NCBI GenBank assembly: GCA_947175245.1
Contig: CAMWLW010000023.1
Span: 1-33,088 of the forward strand
Direction: 5' to 3'
DNA from: an uncultured Bacteroidales bacterium
Lineage (GTDB): Bacteria > Bacteroidota > Bacteroidia > Bacteroidales > Muribaculaceae
DNA length: 33,088 nt
This document shows, in pieces, positions 25,578 through 33,028 of the stretch (position 1 is the first letter of the stretch; every line of letters begins with the position of its first letter). Under the pieces are notes generated by a model, which saw nothing but the letters and a program-made list of their open reading frames with translations, searched no databases and had not been told where the DNA came from. The translations under genes and the position numbers were made by a program.

Positions 25578-27310
25578 TTCGTGCTCTCGTCTACGTGTAT
25601 GTCCTTGATGAGCAGCTGAATTGAGTTGGACGTGGCGGCGTGCTTGTTCTCCTCGATGGTGTAGCAGATGTCGAACGGCTTGCCCGACGAGATATGGTCG
25701 AAATACTTGGCCATGTTGAACGCGATGCCGTTGAGTACTTTACCCGATGTGTTGTCGACAAGCTCGAGTTTGATGTGCTCGAGTTGCTTGCCCACGAGTT
25801 TACTTGTGCCGAAGTCCATCACCGCACGTGTGCAGAACACGGGCTTGGTGTTGCCGGGGCCGAATGGGTTGAACCGTTTGAGCAGGGTGATGAACTCGTT
25901 GGTGATGTCGGCAAAGGTAATGAACGCATCGATCTCGGTGAGCGGTGTGAGCTGTTCGGGAGTGATATTGTCGGCTATGAACTTCTCAAACCGACGTGTG
26001 AATTCGGGTATATGCTCCTCCTTCATCGACAGGCCGACGGCGTATGTGTGGCCACCGAAGTTCTCGAGCAGGTCGCGGCATGAGTCGACAGCGCTGTAGA
26101 TGTCAAAACCCTGGACCGAGCGGGCCGATCCTGTAGCGAGGCCATTGGAGAATGTGAGCACGACCGATGGCTTGTAGTAAAGTTCGGTAAGACGCGACGC
26201 CACGATGCCTATGATGCCTTTGTGCCAGTCTTTGTTGTAGATGACGATTGACTTGCGTGCCTTGAATTGCTCGCTATGGGCGTCGAGTATGGCGTTGGCT
26301 TCGGTGGTGATGCGCTTGTCAAGCTCCTTACGGTCTTTGTTATATTGGTCGATGTTGCGCGCGCGTTCCAGTGCGTCGGCCATATCGCGTGACACAAGAA
26401 GGTCGACGGCTTCCTTACCGCTCTGCATGCGTCCCGAGGCGTTGATGCGCGGGCCAATCTTGAAGATAACATCGCTGATGGTTATCTCGCGGCCCAGCAG
26501 CTGGCATATCTTGATGATGGCGCGCAGGCCTGTATTGGGATTTGAATTGAGACGTTTCAATCCATGGTAGGCCATGATGCGGTTCTCGTCGGTCATCGGT
26601 ACGATGTCGGCGGCGATTGAAACGGCTACGAGGTCGAGCATGCCGTAGAGATCGCTCTGGTCGAGCCCGTTGCTTTGGGCAAATGCCTGCATGAGCTTGA
26701 ATCCGACACCACAACCCGAGAGGTCGGGACACGGATATGTGCAGCCCTCGAGCTTCGGGTTGAGCACGGCTGCTGCCGGCGGCAGTGCATCATCGGGAAC
26801 ATGATGGTCGCAGATGATGAAGTCTATACCGAGTTCCCGGGCATAGGCTATCTCGTCGATGGCTTTGATTCCGCAGTCGAGAATGATAACGAGTCCCACC
26901 CCTTGAGCAGCGAACTCGTCGATGGTGTGACGTGAAATACCATACCCGTCCTCATATCGGGTGGGTATATAATAATCAATGTTGGAGTAAAAAATCTGAA
27001 GGTATTTGTAGACTAACGCTACGGCTGTCGTGCCGTCAACGTCATAGTCTCCATAGACCATGATTTTCTCCTTTGACCCCATGGCTCGGTTGAGCCTGTC
27101 AACAGCTTTGTCCATTTCGGGCATAAGGAACGGGTCGTGGAGATCACGCAGTGAGGGACGGAAGAATTTCTCGGCTTCCTCGACCGACGTGATGCCACGC
27201 TGTACCAGCAGCTCGCTAATCGGTGGTACCGACGCATATCGCTGAGCGAGCGCGGCCTCCAATTTCTTTTGTTCGGTTGTAAGGGGTAAGTAATTCCATT
27301 TACTTATCAT
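25574..27310 (-). CDS. recJ: Single-stranded-DNA-specific exonuclease RecJ
   Basis: A 5'-3' single-strand exonuclease of 578 residues, acting in recombination repair and mismatch repair. It belongs to the DHH phosphoesterase family. The metal-binding motif GDYDVDGT spans residues 87-94, LDCGIK follows near 145, and the DHH motif ICDHHVP is at 167-172. The DHHA1 domain with GSARSVQGFDIYSAVDSC and the conserved FGGHTYAVGLSM lie in the second half, followed by an OB-like C-terminal domain. It is first in a recJ-recQ pair with a 4-base overlap. A long GC-rich leader with strong RNA structure lies between a TATATTTG box and this start, so regulation by the leader is possible. Confidence 0.97.
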   Translation of the reverse strand: MISKWNYLPLTTEQKKLEAALAQRYASVPPISELLVQRGITSVEEAEKFFRPSLRDLHDPFLMPEMDKAVDRLNRAMGSKEKIMVYGDYDVDGTTAVALVYKYLQIFYSNIDYYIPTRYEDGYGISRHTIDEFAAQGVGLVIILDCGIKAIDEIAYARELGIDFIICDHHVPDDALPPAAAVLNPKLEGCTYPCPDLSGCGVGFKLMQAFAQSNGLDQSDLYGMLDLVAVSIAADIVPMTDENRIMAYHGLKRLNSNPNTGLRAIIKICQLLGREITISDVIFKIGPRINASGRMQSGKEAVDLLVSRDMADALERARNIDQYNKDRKELDKRITTEANAILDAHSEQFKARKSIVIYNKDWHKGIIGIVASRLTELYYKPSVVLTFSNGLATGSARSVQGFDIYSAVDSCRDLLENFGGHTYAVGLSMKEEHIPEFTRRFEKFIADNITPEQLTPLTEIDAFITFADITNEFITLLKRFNPFGPGNTKPVFCTRAVMDFGTSKLVGKQLEHIKLELVDNTSGKVLNGIAFNMAKYFDHISSGKPFDICYTIEENKHAATSNSIQLLIKDIHVDESTK

Positions 27311-27329
27311 TTATGTTATTTTTTTATTA

Positions 27330-27525
27330 TCAAGTCTCGGTGAGATACCTGTAATGTCGTGTTGCACTCCCGAGGGGGTGCAGTTCCCGGTTGCGGAACG
27401 GGGAAAAAGTGTAATGTCAGTGGCGGCCGGCCGGTATCTCAGAGCGTTGGCGCGCCGATGTGCCCTACAATATCGGTAGCTGTGTCGCCGTCGCGAGAGC
27501 CTACCCGGGCACATATATACATTTT
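27330..27525 (-). ncRNA. Unassigned structured RNA: recJ leader or independent small RNA
   Basis: This segment on the minus strand lies between a TATATTTG box and recJ and is visibly more GC-rich than its flanks. The 5' domain is closed by GTGCCC/GGGCAC (27507-27512 with 27460-27465) and contains GGTAG/CTACC plus an inner TCGC/GCGA hairpin. An alternative pairing CTAC/GTAG competes with it. The 3' domain is closed by a perfect 9-bp stem TGAGATACC/GGTATCTCA (27433-27441 with 27341-27349). Inside it, two copies of GACATTACA (27410-27418 and 27350-27358) flank two adjacent hairpins (27383-27399 and 27363-27382). I do not recognise a family: it is not tmRNA, RNase P RNA or SRP RNA. No U-run terminator follows on the minus strand, favouring a recJ leader (riboswitch-like or autoregulatory). 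Confidence 0.55.
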
Positions 27526-27528
27526 CTG

Positions 27529-27536
27529 CAAATATA
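27529..27536 (-). promoter_or_regulatory. -7 box before the structured RNA / recJ
   Basis: TATATTTG on the minus strand is a perfect TAnnTTTG. It lies right after the mscS terminator T-run and about 215 bases before the recJ ATG. The -33 element is not clear. Confidence 0.6.
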
Positions 27537-27544
27537 GCCAAAAA

Positions 27545-27579
27545 AAATTATAGTCACCCTCTATGGATGACTATAATTT
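27545..27579 (-). terminator. Intrinsic terminator of mscS
   Basis: On the minus strand a perfect 12-bp stem (arms 27568-27579 and 27545-27556, sequence AAATTATAGTCA and its complement) with an 11-base loop is followed by a run of eight or more T (27537-27547 are mostly A on the plus strand). It lies 22 bases after the mscS stop, a classic intrinsic terminator. Confidence 0.88.
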
Positions 27580-27601
27580 AGCTCGTGAAGTATTAAAAAA
27601 A

Positions 27602-28747
27602 TTAAACGTTGTCAGGTTCCTGTGGTAACGGTGAGTTGCTTGTAACGTGTATATCCATCTGTGGGAACGGGAACGATATACCCGAAGCCTTTGGTAACTC
27701 GGTGTAAATGCGTTCGTTGAGGTCATAATAAACACCCCAGTAGTCGGGCGTTCTGACCCAAGCGCGGGCCGATAGGTTGACGCTGCTGTCGGCAAGCTCG
27801 TTGACGACTACTTTGGGCGAGTAATCGATGGTAGGTACCAGACCTGCCAGAACGCTGTTGCGTGATGTGCGCCAGCGCTCGAGAGCGTCCTGAACCTTGC
27901 GCTTGTTGTGGAAAAGGCGGTAGAAGAATCCGGGCTTGCGTGGCATCACCTCGGTAACGGTTTTCTCAACATCGTTGTTGGTGTCTATGAGCGCGGCGTC
28001 AGCCCCCGGGGCAGTACGGTCAATCTCCTTGCCCTGCATGACGCGAGGGTCTGATGCAAAGATGTCTAACAACGCTTTGCGTGCAGCCTCGACGCTGTCA
28101 CCGTATGATATGGCTACTGTCCATGATACGCGCCGGTAGTCGCGTCGCGACCAGTTGTTTATGCTTGATGTCGACAGGCCGCCATTGGGGATGATGATGG
28201 CCTTATTGTCGGGTGTCGAAATCAGTGTGTGGAAGATCTGAATCTCGCTGACTGTGCCGGCATAGCCCTGAGCCTCGATGTAGTCGCCTACCTTGTAGGG
28301 CTTGAGGAGCAGAATGAGCACGCCGCCGGCGAAGTTCTGCAATGTGCCGCTCAGTGCCATACCGATGGCGACGCCGGCCGATGCAAACAATGCCAGGAAT
28401 GAGCTTGTCTCGATGCCGAGGATACCGATGACGGTGACAATCAGTATAAAGTACAGGATAATCCTGACAGTGGACAGTACAAAGGTTGTGAGCGACGGGT
28501 CGACACGGCGTCTGAGCATAATCGACCCGATGAAACGGTAGAGCCTGGTTATGATGAACTTACCCACATAGAACACCACGATTGCAATGGCAAGATTGAT
28601 GGCAAACTTGACACTGCTGCTGACGAGCTGGTTGAGCAGTTCGTCAATTGACATTGTCGAGAGGCTGTGTACCTCTTCCTGTACCGATGGTATGTCAAGT
28701 GCCTGAGCGGCATCGGCGGGTGTGGCGGTAGGTGTGTCTTCTAACAT
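27602..28747 (-). CDS. MscS-family mechanosensitive ion channel with an insert in the C-terminal domain
   Basis: A protein of 381 residues. It is a small-conductance mechanosensitive channel of the inner membrane that releases solutes on osmotic down-shock. Membrane helices lie at about 47-68, 90-110 and 113-145. The pore helix has the Gly/Ala-packed pattern GVAIGMALSGTLQNFAGG (125-142), followed by the family signature KPYKVGDYIEAQGYAGTV (149-166) and IPNGGLSTSSINNWSRR (186-202). Between VMQ (238) and IDYSPKVVV (307) there is a charged stretch of about 65 residues that common MscS proteins lack; they go almost directly to the last beta-strand region. It is flanked by the clostripain gene (21 bases upstream) and a strong terminator. 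Confidence 0.93.
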   Translation of the reverse strand: MLEDTPTATPADAAQALDIPSVQEEVHSLSTMSIDELLNQLVSSSVKFAINLAIAIVVFYVGKFIITRLYRFIGSIMLRRRVDPSLTTFVLSTVRIILYFILIVTVIGILGIETSSFLALFASAGVAIGMALSGTLQNFAGGVLILLLKPYKVGDYIEAQGYAGTVSEIQIFHTLISTPDNKAIIIPNGGLSTSSINNWSRRDYRRVSWTVAISYGDSVEAARKALLDIFASDPRVMQGKEIDRTAPGADAALIDTNNDVEKTVTEVMPRKPGFFYRLFHNKRKVQDALERWRTSRNSVLAGLVPTIDYSPKVVVNELADSSVNLSARAWVRTPDYWGVYYDLNERIYTELPKASGISFPFPQMDIHVTSNSPLPQEPDNV

Positions 28748-28768
28748 AACGTGGCGTAGATGAATTTG

Positions 28769-29971
28769 TTACTTGAAACGATGGCTGACGACGTCGTTCC
28801 ACCACGATAGCTCGCGGTAACCTTTCCTGTCGATGTCAGGGTCGTCGGCTCTTTCTACTATAAACGTTGAGAGGCCGCAATGGTTCAGTAACGGTACATC
28901 GTTCCACAATTTTGGTGTAGCGGCGGCATACACTACCGCGCGTTCTATTGATGATTTCACCATGTCCTGATACCCTGTATTAGTGCCAGCCAAGGCGAGG
29001 AGATAGTGCTGAAAATCATAATATGACCATCCGTAACGGTTGTGGTCGTCAGTGGTCTGGAATGCCTGTGGGGTGTAATCGTCGGGCAGACCGGCAGTGT
29101 TGGTAAGTACGGTTCTGACGGTTTGTGCCAGCTGCTCGATTGCCGAGGTGTCGATAAGCGATATGGTACACGTGCGTGATGAGCCTGAGAGTCCGTTAAA
29201 ATAACCGAATGTCTCGGCTGCTGCACCCTGCAGGTCAGACTGCTCGGGCATGAGGTGTCGGAGTGTCAGGTGATAGGGCATACCGACAGCGGGCAACTCG
29301 GTTGCTGATGCGATTATATAGTCGGTGACGTCGCGCAACTCGTAGGCTACCTCTACACCGGCCATGAAGCAGCAGTCAAAGTATATCCAGTCGAGCCCTT
29401 TGCCTTTGAGGGCGCGGGCCATCGAGGTGGTATTCATCCAATATGATACCTTGCTGACCTCTTCGCCTCCATAGCTCAGTGGTGATAATGTATCTTCTTC
29501 AATGCCGTTCTGCAGATAGCCTGTGCCGTGTCCCCACATTATAAGGCCGTAATGACGGGCCGGAGCGATGCGTTTGGCGTCGTCGATTACCTGTGACATG
29601 CGGCTTACGCTCACTGATAGGGTTTCGTCGTCATAGTCGGCGAGGATGTTGCGCTCTCCGTCAGCCTCAAATTCAAAGAGGGTGGGCGTGCTGTTATTGT
29701 CGTCGAGGTATATGAGCAGTCGGGAGTTACCGAGGTGACCTGACGCTATGGCTTGTTTGATTTCTGAGAGGTCTCGGGTCGAATAGCTCGACAGGTTGTT
29801 CTGGGCAACCATGTAGACGAGCACAGTGCGCGGAGTCGTTTGTTCCTGGGGTGGAGTGGACGGTGTGGGCTCAGGCTCGTCTTCGTGTCCACAAGCTGTA
29901 GCGAGAACCACGAGTATGGCAGTGAGGAGCACTACGAGACCATAGCGTATTAATAATGTTTTCCTGTTCAT
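28769..29971 (-). CDS. Clostripain-family (C11) cysteine peptidase lipoprotein
   Basis: A protein of 400 residues with an export signal and a lipobox-like site at residues 24-27 (ATAC), followed by acidic residues GHEDEPE and a Pro/Thr linker (31-48). The peptidase domain starts at TVLVYMVAQNNLSSY (49-63). The catalytic His148 lies in IMWGHGTG and the Cys201 in FDCCFMAG, the dyad of the C11 and caspase-like clan, which cut after Arg or Lys. The acidic start and surface-export signal suggest an outer-membrane lipoprotein facing the medium or periplasm. It is preceded by a gap of 110 bases after the FKBP gene and followed 21 bases later by mscS. Confidence 0.93.
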   Translation of the reverse strand: MNRKTLLIRYGLVVLLTAILVVLATACGHEDEPEPTPSTPPQEQTTPRTVLVYMVAQNNLSSYSTRDLSEIKQAIASGHLGNSRLLIYLDDNNSTPTLFEFEADGERNILADYDDETLSVSVSRMSQVIDDAKRIAPARHYGLIMWGHGTGYLQNGIEEDTLSPLSYGGEEVSKVSYWMNTTSMARALKGKGLDWIYFDCCFMAGVEVAYELRDVTDYIIASATELPAVGMPYHLTLRHLMPEQSDLQGAAAETFGYFNGLSGSSRTCTISLIDTSAIEQLAQTVRTVLTNTAGLPDDYTPQAFQTTDDHNRYGWSYYDFQHYLLALAGTNTGYQDMVKSSIERAVVYAAATPKLWNDVPLLNHCGLSTFIVERADDPDIDRKGYRELSWWNDVVSHRFK

Positions 29972-30003
29972 AAATGATTGTGTTTCGTTTTATTAGATAA
30001 CTA

Positions 30004-30036
30004 CAAGCCGCTCACGGAGTTGCCGCAAGCGGTTTG
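30004..30036 (-). terminator. Possible terminator between the FKBP and clostripain genes
   Basis: A 9-bp stem with one G-U pair (30004-30012 with 30028-30036) and a 15-base loop lies 46 bases after the FKBP stop on the minus strand. No strong U-tract follows (TAGTTATC), so termination may be weak. A second small GC hairpin (GCCC/GGGC) sits near 30062-30074. Confidence 0.4.
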
Positions 30037-30081
30037 TGCTTTGTTTTAAGATGGACTCAATGCCCGTCGGGGCGTGATGAG

Positions 30082-30627
30082 TTAAGGTTTCTTCTCGTAG
30101 TAGGGAATGTCGACTAACTTGATGTCAAACTGCAGGGCGCTGTAGGGCGGAATAGAGCCGCTCGCTGTCGATCCATATCCTTGCTGATAAGGTATGACAA
30201 CACGGGCACTGTCGCCTACGCGCATGTCCTGAAGGGCTATTCCCCAGCCGTCGATAACGCTGCCGAGAGTTGTTGTGAAGAGGCTGTCGACGTTGGTGTA
30301 TGATGAGTCGAAGGCGATGTCATTGTACAAACGGCCTTTATATTTAACACTTACTGTGCTGGTGTACAGAGGTGTAAGGTTGCCTTCAGTGAGTGAGCGG
30401 TCGTTGAAGTAGTGCATGTAGACGTAAGCCGATTTGTTCCAGGCGGGGTAGACGCGCGTATAAAATGCTTTGCCGTTTTCGTCGAGAAGCATGCCCTGCT
30501 GCTGAATCCAAGCGTTGTTGGCATCACGCCACTCAGTGTAGTCTTTCCAGTTGTCATCGTCGTGGCATGATGTGAATACAGCCATTGCCGCGATTAGTGC
30601 CGGAATTAATAGAAGAATTTTTTTCAT
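30082..30627 (-). CDS. FKBP-type peptidyl-prolyl cis-trans isomerase lipoprotein
   Basis: A protein of 181 residues from the ATG at 30627 (a TTG directly before it is ignored). The signal MKKILLLIPALIAAMAVFTSC carries a lipobox with Cys21, followed by HDDDN, the acidic export tag of Bacteroidota. Residues 23-85 are a helical or dimerisation-like part. The C-terminal ~95 residues form an FKBP domain: VSVKYKGRLYN, VIDGWGIALQDMRVGDSARVVIP, YGSTASGSIPPYSALQFDI. It would catalyse proline isomerisation and help fold exported proteins. lemA ends 39 bases upstream, so co-transcription from the lemA promoter is plausible. Confidence 0.93.
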   Translation of the reverse strand: MKKILLLIPALIAAMAVFTSCHDDDNWKDYTEWRDANNAWIQQQGMLLDENGKAFYTRVYPAWNKSAYVYMHYFNDRSLTEGNLTPLYTSTVSVKYKGRLYNDIAFDSSYTNVDSLFTTTLGSVIDGWGIALQDMRVGDSARVVIPYQQGYGSTASGSIPPYSALQFDIKLVDIPYYEKKP

Positions 30628-30666
30628 CAATATAATGTGTGATGTTGATTCGTATGTATGAAGTTA

Positions 30667-31293
30667 TCAGAACTCGACCTTGGGCGCGTGGCTGGCTCCT
30701 TCCTCGGCTGCAAACATTTCGCGGGTGCTGAAACCGAATATCCCGGCAAAAATGTTGTTGGGGAAGCGGCGCACATTCACGTTGTAGGAACGGACGCTCT
30801 CGTTGTAGCGGGTACGCTCGGTAGCAATGCGGTTCTCGGTGCCTGCGAGTTCGTCCTGAAGCGACATGAAGTTCTCGTTGGCTTTGAGGTCGGGGTAGGC
30901 TTCGCGCACGGCGTTTACATAGATGCCGAGTGCGCTCTGCAGGCGCTGTTGTGCCTGAGTGTAGGCGCTCATGGCCTGGGGGGTGTATGATGCGCTGTCG
31001 GCGTTGAGGCGGTTGACGGCTTCGAGTGCCGAGCCAAGGCCGGCTCGGGCGTCGGTAACGGCCTCGAGTGTGGTCGACTCGTGTGCGGCGTAACCTTTTA
31101 CGCTGGCTACAAGGTTGGGTATGAGGTCGGCACGGCGCTGGTACTGGTTCTCGACATTGCCCCATGTTTTATCAACATCTTCCTGTTGAGTCACAAGGCT
31201 ATTGTATGTACCGCAGGCTGTGCAGCCGCCTCCGAGCAGCATGATGACGAGTATGCCGCCTATAACTGCCCATATTATTGTTTTTGTATTCAT
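30667..31293 (-). CDS. lemA: LemA family protein
   Basis: A protein of 208 residues. Residues 5-25 form one membrane segment (TIIWAVIGGILVIMLLGGG); the Cys residues at 24 and 27 could be lipidated. The rest is the helical LemA domain with the signature YNSLVTQQEDVDKTWGNVENQ (30-50), RRADLIPNLV (53-62) and VKGYAAHE. It is a membrane-anchored coiled, antenna-like protein of unknown biochemical role. In many bacteria it pairs with a TPM (DUF477) gene; here none follows, and an FKBP gene does instead. The gene has its own -7 box inside the glyS terminator hairpin. Confidence 0.94.
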   Translation of the reverse strand: MNTKTIIWAVIGGILVIMLLGGGCTACGTYNSLVTQQEDVDKTWGNVENQYQRRADLIPNLVASVKGYAAHESTTLEAVTDARAGLGSALEAVNRLNADSASYTPQAMSAYTQAQQRLQSALGIYVNAVREAYPDLKANENFMSLQDELAGTENRIATERTRYNESVRSYNVNVRRFPNNIFAGIFGFSTREMFAAEEGASHAPKVEF

Positions 31294-31318
31294 AGTTAAC
31301 TGTTTTTGATATAACGTA

Positions 31319-31326
31319 CAAAGATA
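31319..31326 (-). promoter_or_regulatory. -7 box of lemA inside the glyS terminator
   Basis: TATCTTTG on the minus strand matches TAnnTTTG exactly and predicts a leader of about 22 bases to the lemA ATG at 31293. Its first seven bases are the 3' end of the terminator stem. No clear TTTG is found at -33. Confidence 0.58.
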
Positions 31327-31354
31327 GCCTAAATTTAATATTCAGGCTATCTTT
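31320..31354 (-). terminator. Terminator hairpin of glyS overlapping the lemA promoter
   Basis: Arms 31320-31334 and 31340-31354 form a 15-bp stem with one G-U pair and a 5-base loop. It starts 39 bases after the glyS stop at 31393. The 3' arm ends GCTATCTTTG on the minus strand, with few further U, so termination relies on a strong hairpin with a short U-rich end. Confidence 0.65.
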
Positions 31355-31392
31355 TAAATATTATTAACCACAAAATTTGTGTGATCAGTGGC

Positions 31393-32937
31393 TTAGCCGA
31401 GGCGGCGCAGAAGCGAGTTGATGCTTACCTCGTCGTGGATGAGCTTGTGGAGGTCGGCAATGTTGACGCGCTCCTGTTCCATCGAGTCACGGCGGCGCAG
31501 GGTGACGGTGTTGTCTTCGAGTGTCTGGTGGTCGACGGTGATACAGAAGGGTGTGCCTATGGCATCCTGACGGCGATAGCGTTTGCCGATAGAGTCTTTC
31601 TCGTCGTAGTGGGTGGCGAAGTCAAACTTGAGGTCGTTGACAATCTCGCGGGCTTTGTCGGGCAGACCGTCCTTGCGAACGAGCGGCATAACGGCACATT
31701 TAACAGGAGCGAGGGGAGCGGGCAGGTGAAGAACCACGCGGGTCTCGCCGTTGGGCAGCGCCTGTTCCTCGTATGACGAGCAGAGAACCGAGAGGAACAT
31801 ACGGTCAACACCGATTGAGGTCTCGATTACATAGGGTGTGTAGCTCTCGTTGAGCTCGGGGTCGAAGTATTTGATGTTCTTGCCCGAGAACTTCTCGTGC
31901 TGTGACAGGTCGAAGTTAGTGCGTGAGTGGATACCCTCTACCTCTTTGAAGCCGAACGGCATCTTGAACTCGATGTCGGTAGCGGCGTTGGCATAGTGGG
32001 CGAGTTTCTCGTGATCGTGGTAGCGGTATTTCTCATCGCCGAGGCCGAGTGCTTTGTGCCATTTCAGACGGGTCTCTTTCCACTGCTGGAACCACTTGAG
32101 TTCCTCGCCGGGACGAACGAAGAACTGCATCTCCATCTGCTCGAACTCGCGCATGCGGAAGATGAACTGACGGGCTACGATCTCGTTGCGGAAGGCCTTG
32201 CCTATCTGGGCGATGCCGAAGGGGATACGCATGCGGCCTGTCTTCTGGACGTTGAGGTAGTTGACAAAGATGCCCTGCGCGGTCTCGGGACGCAGGTAAA
32301 CGGTCATCGAGCCGTCGGCGGTTGAGCCCATCTCGGTCTTGAACATGAGGTTGAACTGGCGCACGTCGGTCCAGTTCTTGGTACCGCTGATGGGGTCGAC
32401 AATCTCGCAGTCGATGATTATCTGGCGCAGCTCCTCAAGGTTGTTGTCGTTCATGGCCTGAGAGAAACGCTCGTGCAGGGCGTCGCGCTTGGCTTTGTGC
32501 TCGAGAACGCGGGGATTGGTGGTGCGGAACAGGTCGGCATCAAATGTCTCACCGAAGCGTTTGGCAGCTTTGGCAACCTCTTTCTCGATTTTCTCGTCGA
32601 TTTTGGCGATTTCTTCCTCGATAAGCACATCAGCGCGATAACGCTTTTTTGAGTCGCGGTTGTCAATGAGGGGGTCATTGAAAGCGTCTACGTGACCTGA
32701 TGCCTTCCAGATGGTGGGGTGCATGAAGATGGCCGAGTCAATGCCGACGATGTTCTCATGCAGCAGGGTCATGGCGTCCCACCAGTAGCGTTTGATATTG
32801 TTTTTGAGCTCTACGCCGTTCTGACCGTAGTCGTAAACGGCTGAGAGACCGTCATATATTTCACTTGATTGAAAGACGAAACCGTATTCCTTGGCGTGTG
32901 AAACGATTTTTTTAAATACATCTTCTTGTTGTGCCAT
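31393..32937 (-). CDS. glyS: Glycine--tRNA ligase (homodimeric type)
   Basis: Charges tRNA-Gly with glycine in the cytoplasm. The protein has 514 residues and is the single-chain (alpha2) class II type used by archaea, eukaryotes and Bacteroidota, not the alpha2-beta2 form. The N-terminal signature GLSAVYDYGQNG is at 30-41, and the region W..SGH...FNDPLIDNRDSKKRYRAD follows at 77-103. Class II motif 2 is in FRNEIVARQFIFRMREFEQMEMQFF. The motif 3 region is TSIGVDRMFLSVL. The C-terminal anticodon-binding domain ends the protein. The start at 32937 gives MAQQEDVFKK and has a good promoter. The same strand continues with lemA and an FKBP gene. Confidence 0.96.
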   Translation of the reverse strand: MAQQEDVFKKIVSHAKEYGFVFQSSEIYDGLSAVYDYGQNGVELKNNIKRYWWDAMTLLHENIVGIDSAIFMHPTIWKASGHVDAFNDPLIDNRDSKKRYRADVLIEEEIAKIDEKIEKEVAKAAKRFGETFDADLFRTTNPRVLEHKAKRDALHERFSQAMNDNNLEELRQIIIDCEIVDPISGTKNWTDVRQFNLMFKTEMGSTADGSMTVYLRPETAQGIFVNYLNVQKTGRMRIPFGIAQIGKAFRNEIVARQFIFRMREFEQMEMQFFVRPGEELKWFQQWKETRLKWHKALGLGDEKYRYHDHEKLAHYANAATDIEFKMPFGFKEVEGIHSRTNFDLSQHEKFSGKNIKYFDPELNESYTPYVIETSIGVDRMFLSVLCSSYEEQALPNGETRVVLHLPAPLAPVKCAVMPLVRKDGLPDKAREIVNDLKFDFATHYDEKDSIGKRYRRQDAIGTPFCITVDHQTLEDNTVTLRRRDSMEQERVNIADLHKLIHDEVSINSLLRRLG

Positions 32938-32983
32938 TGTCGTATAAGGGTTATGATATTAAGAATTTGCTATGTTTGAGCTA

Positions 32984-33014
32984 CAAAGATAATGATTTTA
33001 CCAAAAAGGTGCAA
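32984..33014 (-). promoter_or_regulatory. Promoter of glyS
   Basis: On the minus strand CTTG (TTG at 33012-33014) and TATCTTTG (32984-32991) are separated by 20 bases, matching the -33/-7 layout with one mismatch at -33. The leader is about 43 bases. The -33 element lies only 14 bases beyond the preceding stop. Confidence 0.7.
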
Positions 33015-33028
33015 GCGAGTGGTTGGTA

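Noticed and set aside
27330-27525. Identity of the recJ leader RNA as 6S RNA, tmRNA, RNase P RNA or SRP RNA
   Set aside because: There is no long single hairpin with a central bubble, no tag-peptide frame, no GAGGAAAGUC-type core and no GGAAGNAGC-type SRP loop. A covariance search would be needed to be final.
27311-27541. Reading frames of 64-76 codons on both strands in the recJ leader
   Set aside because: The predicted proteins are Arg/Cys/Pro-rich with no domain-like pattern, and the DNA is explained better by RNA stems.
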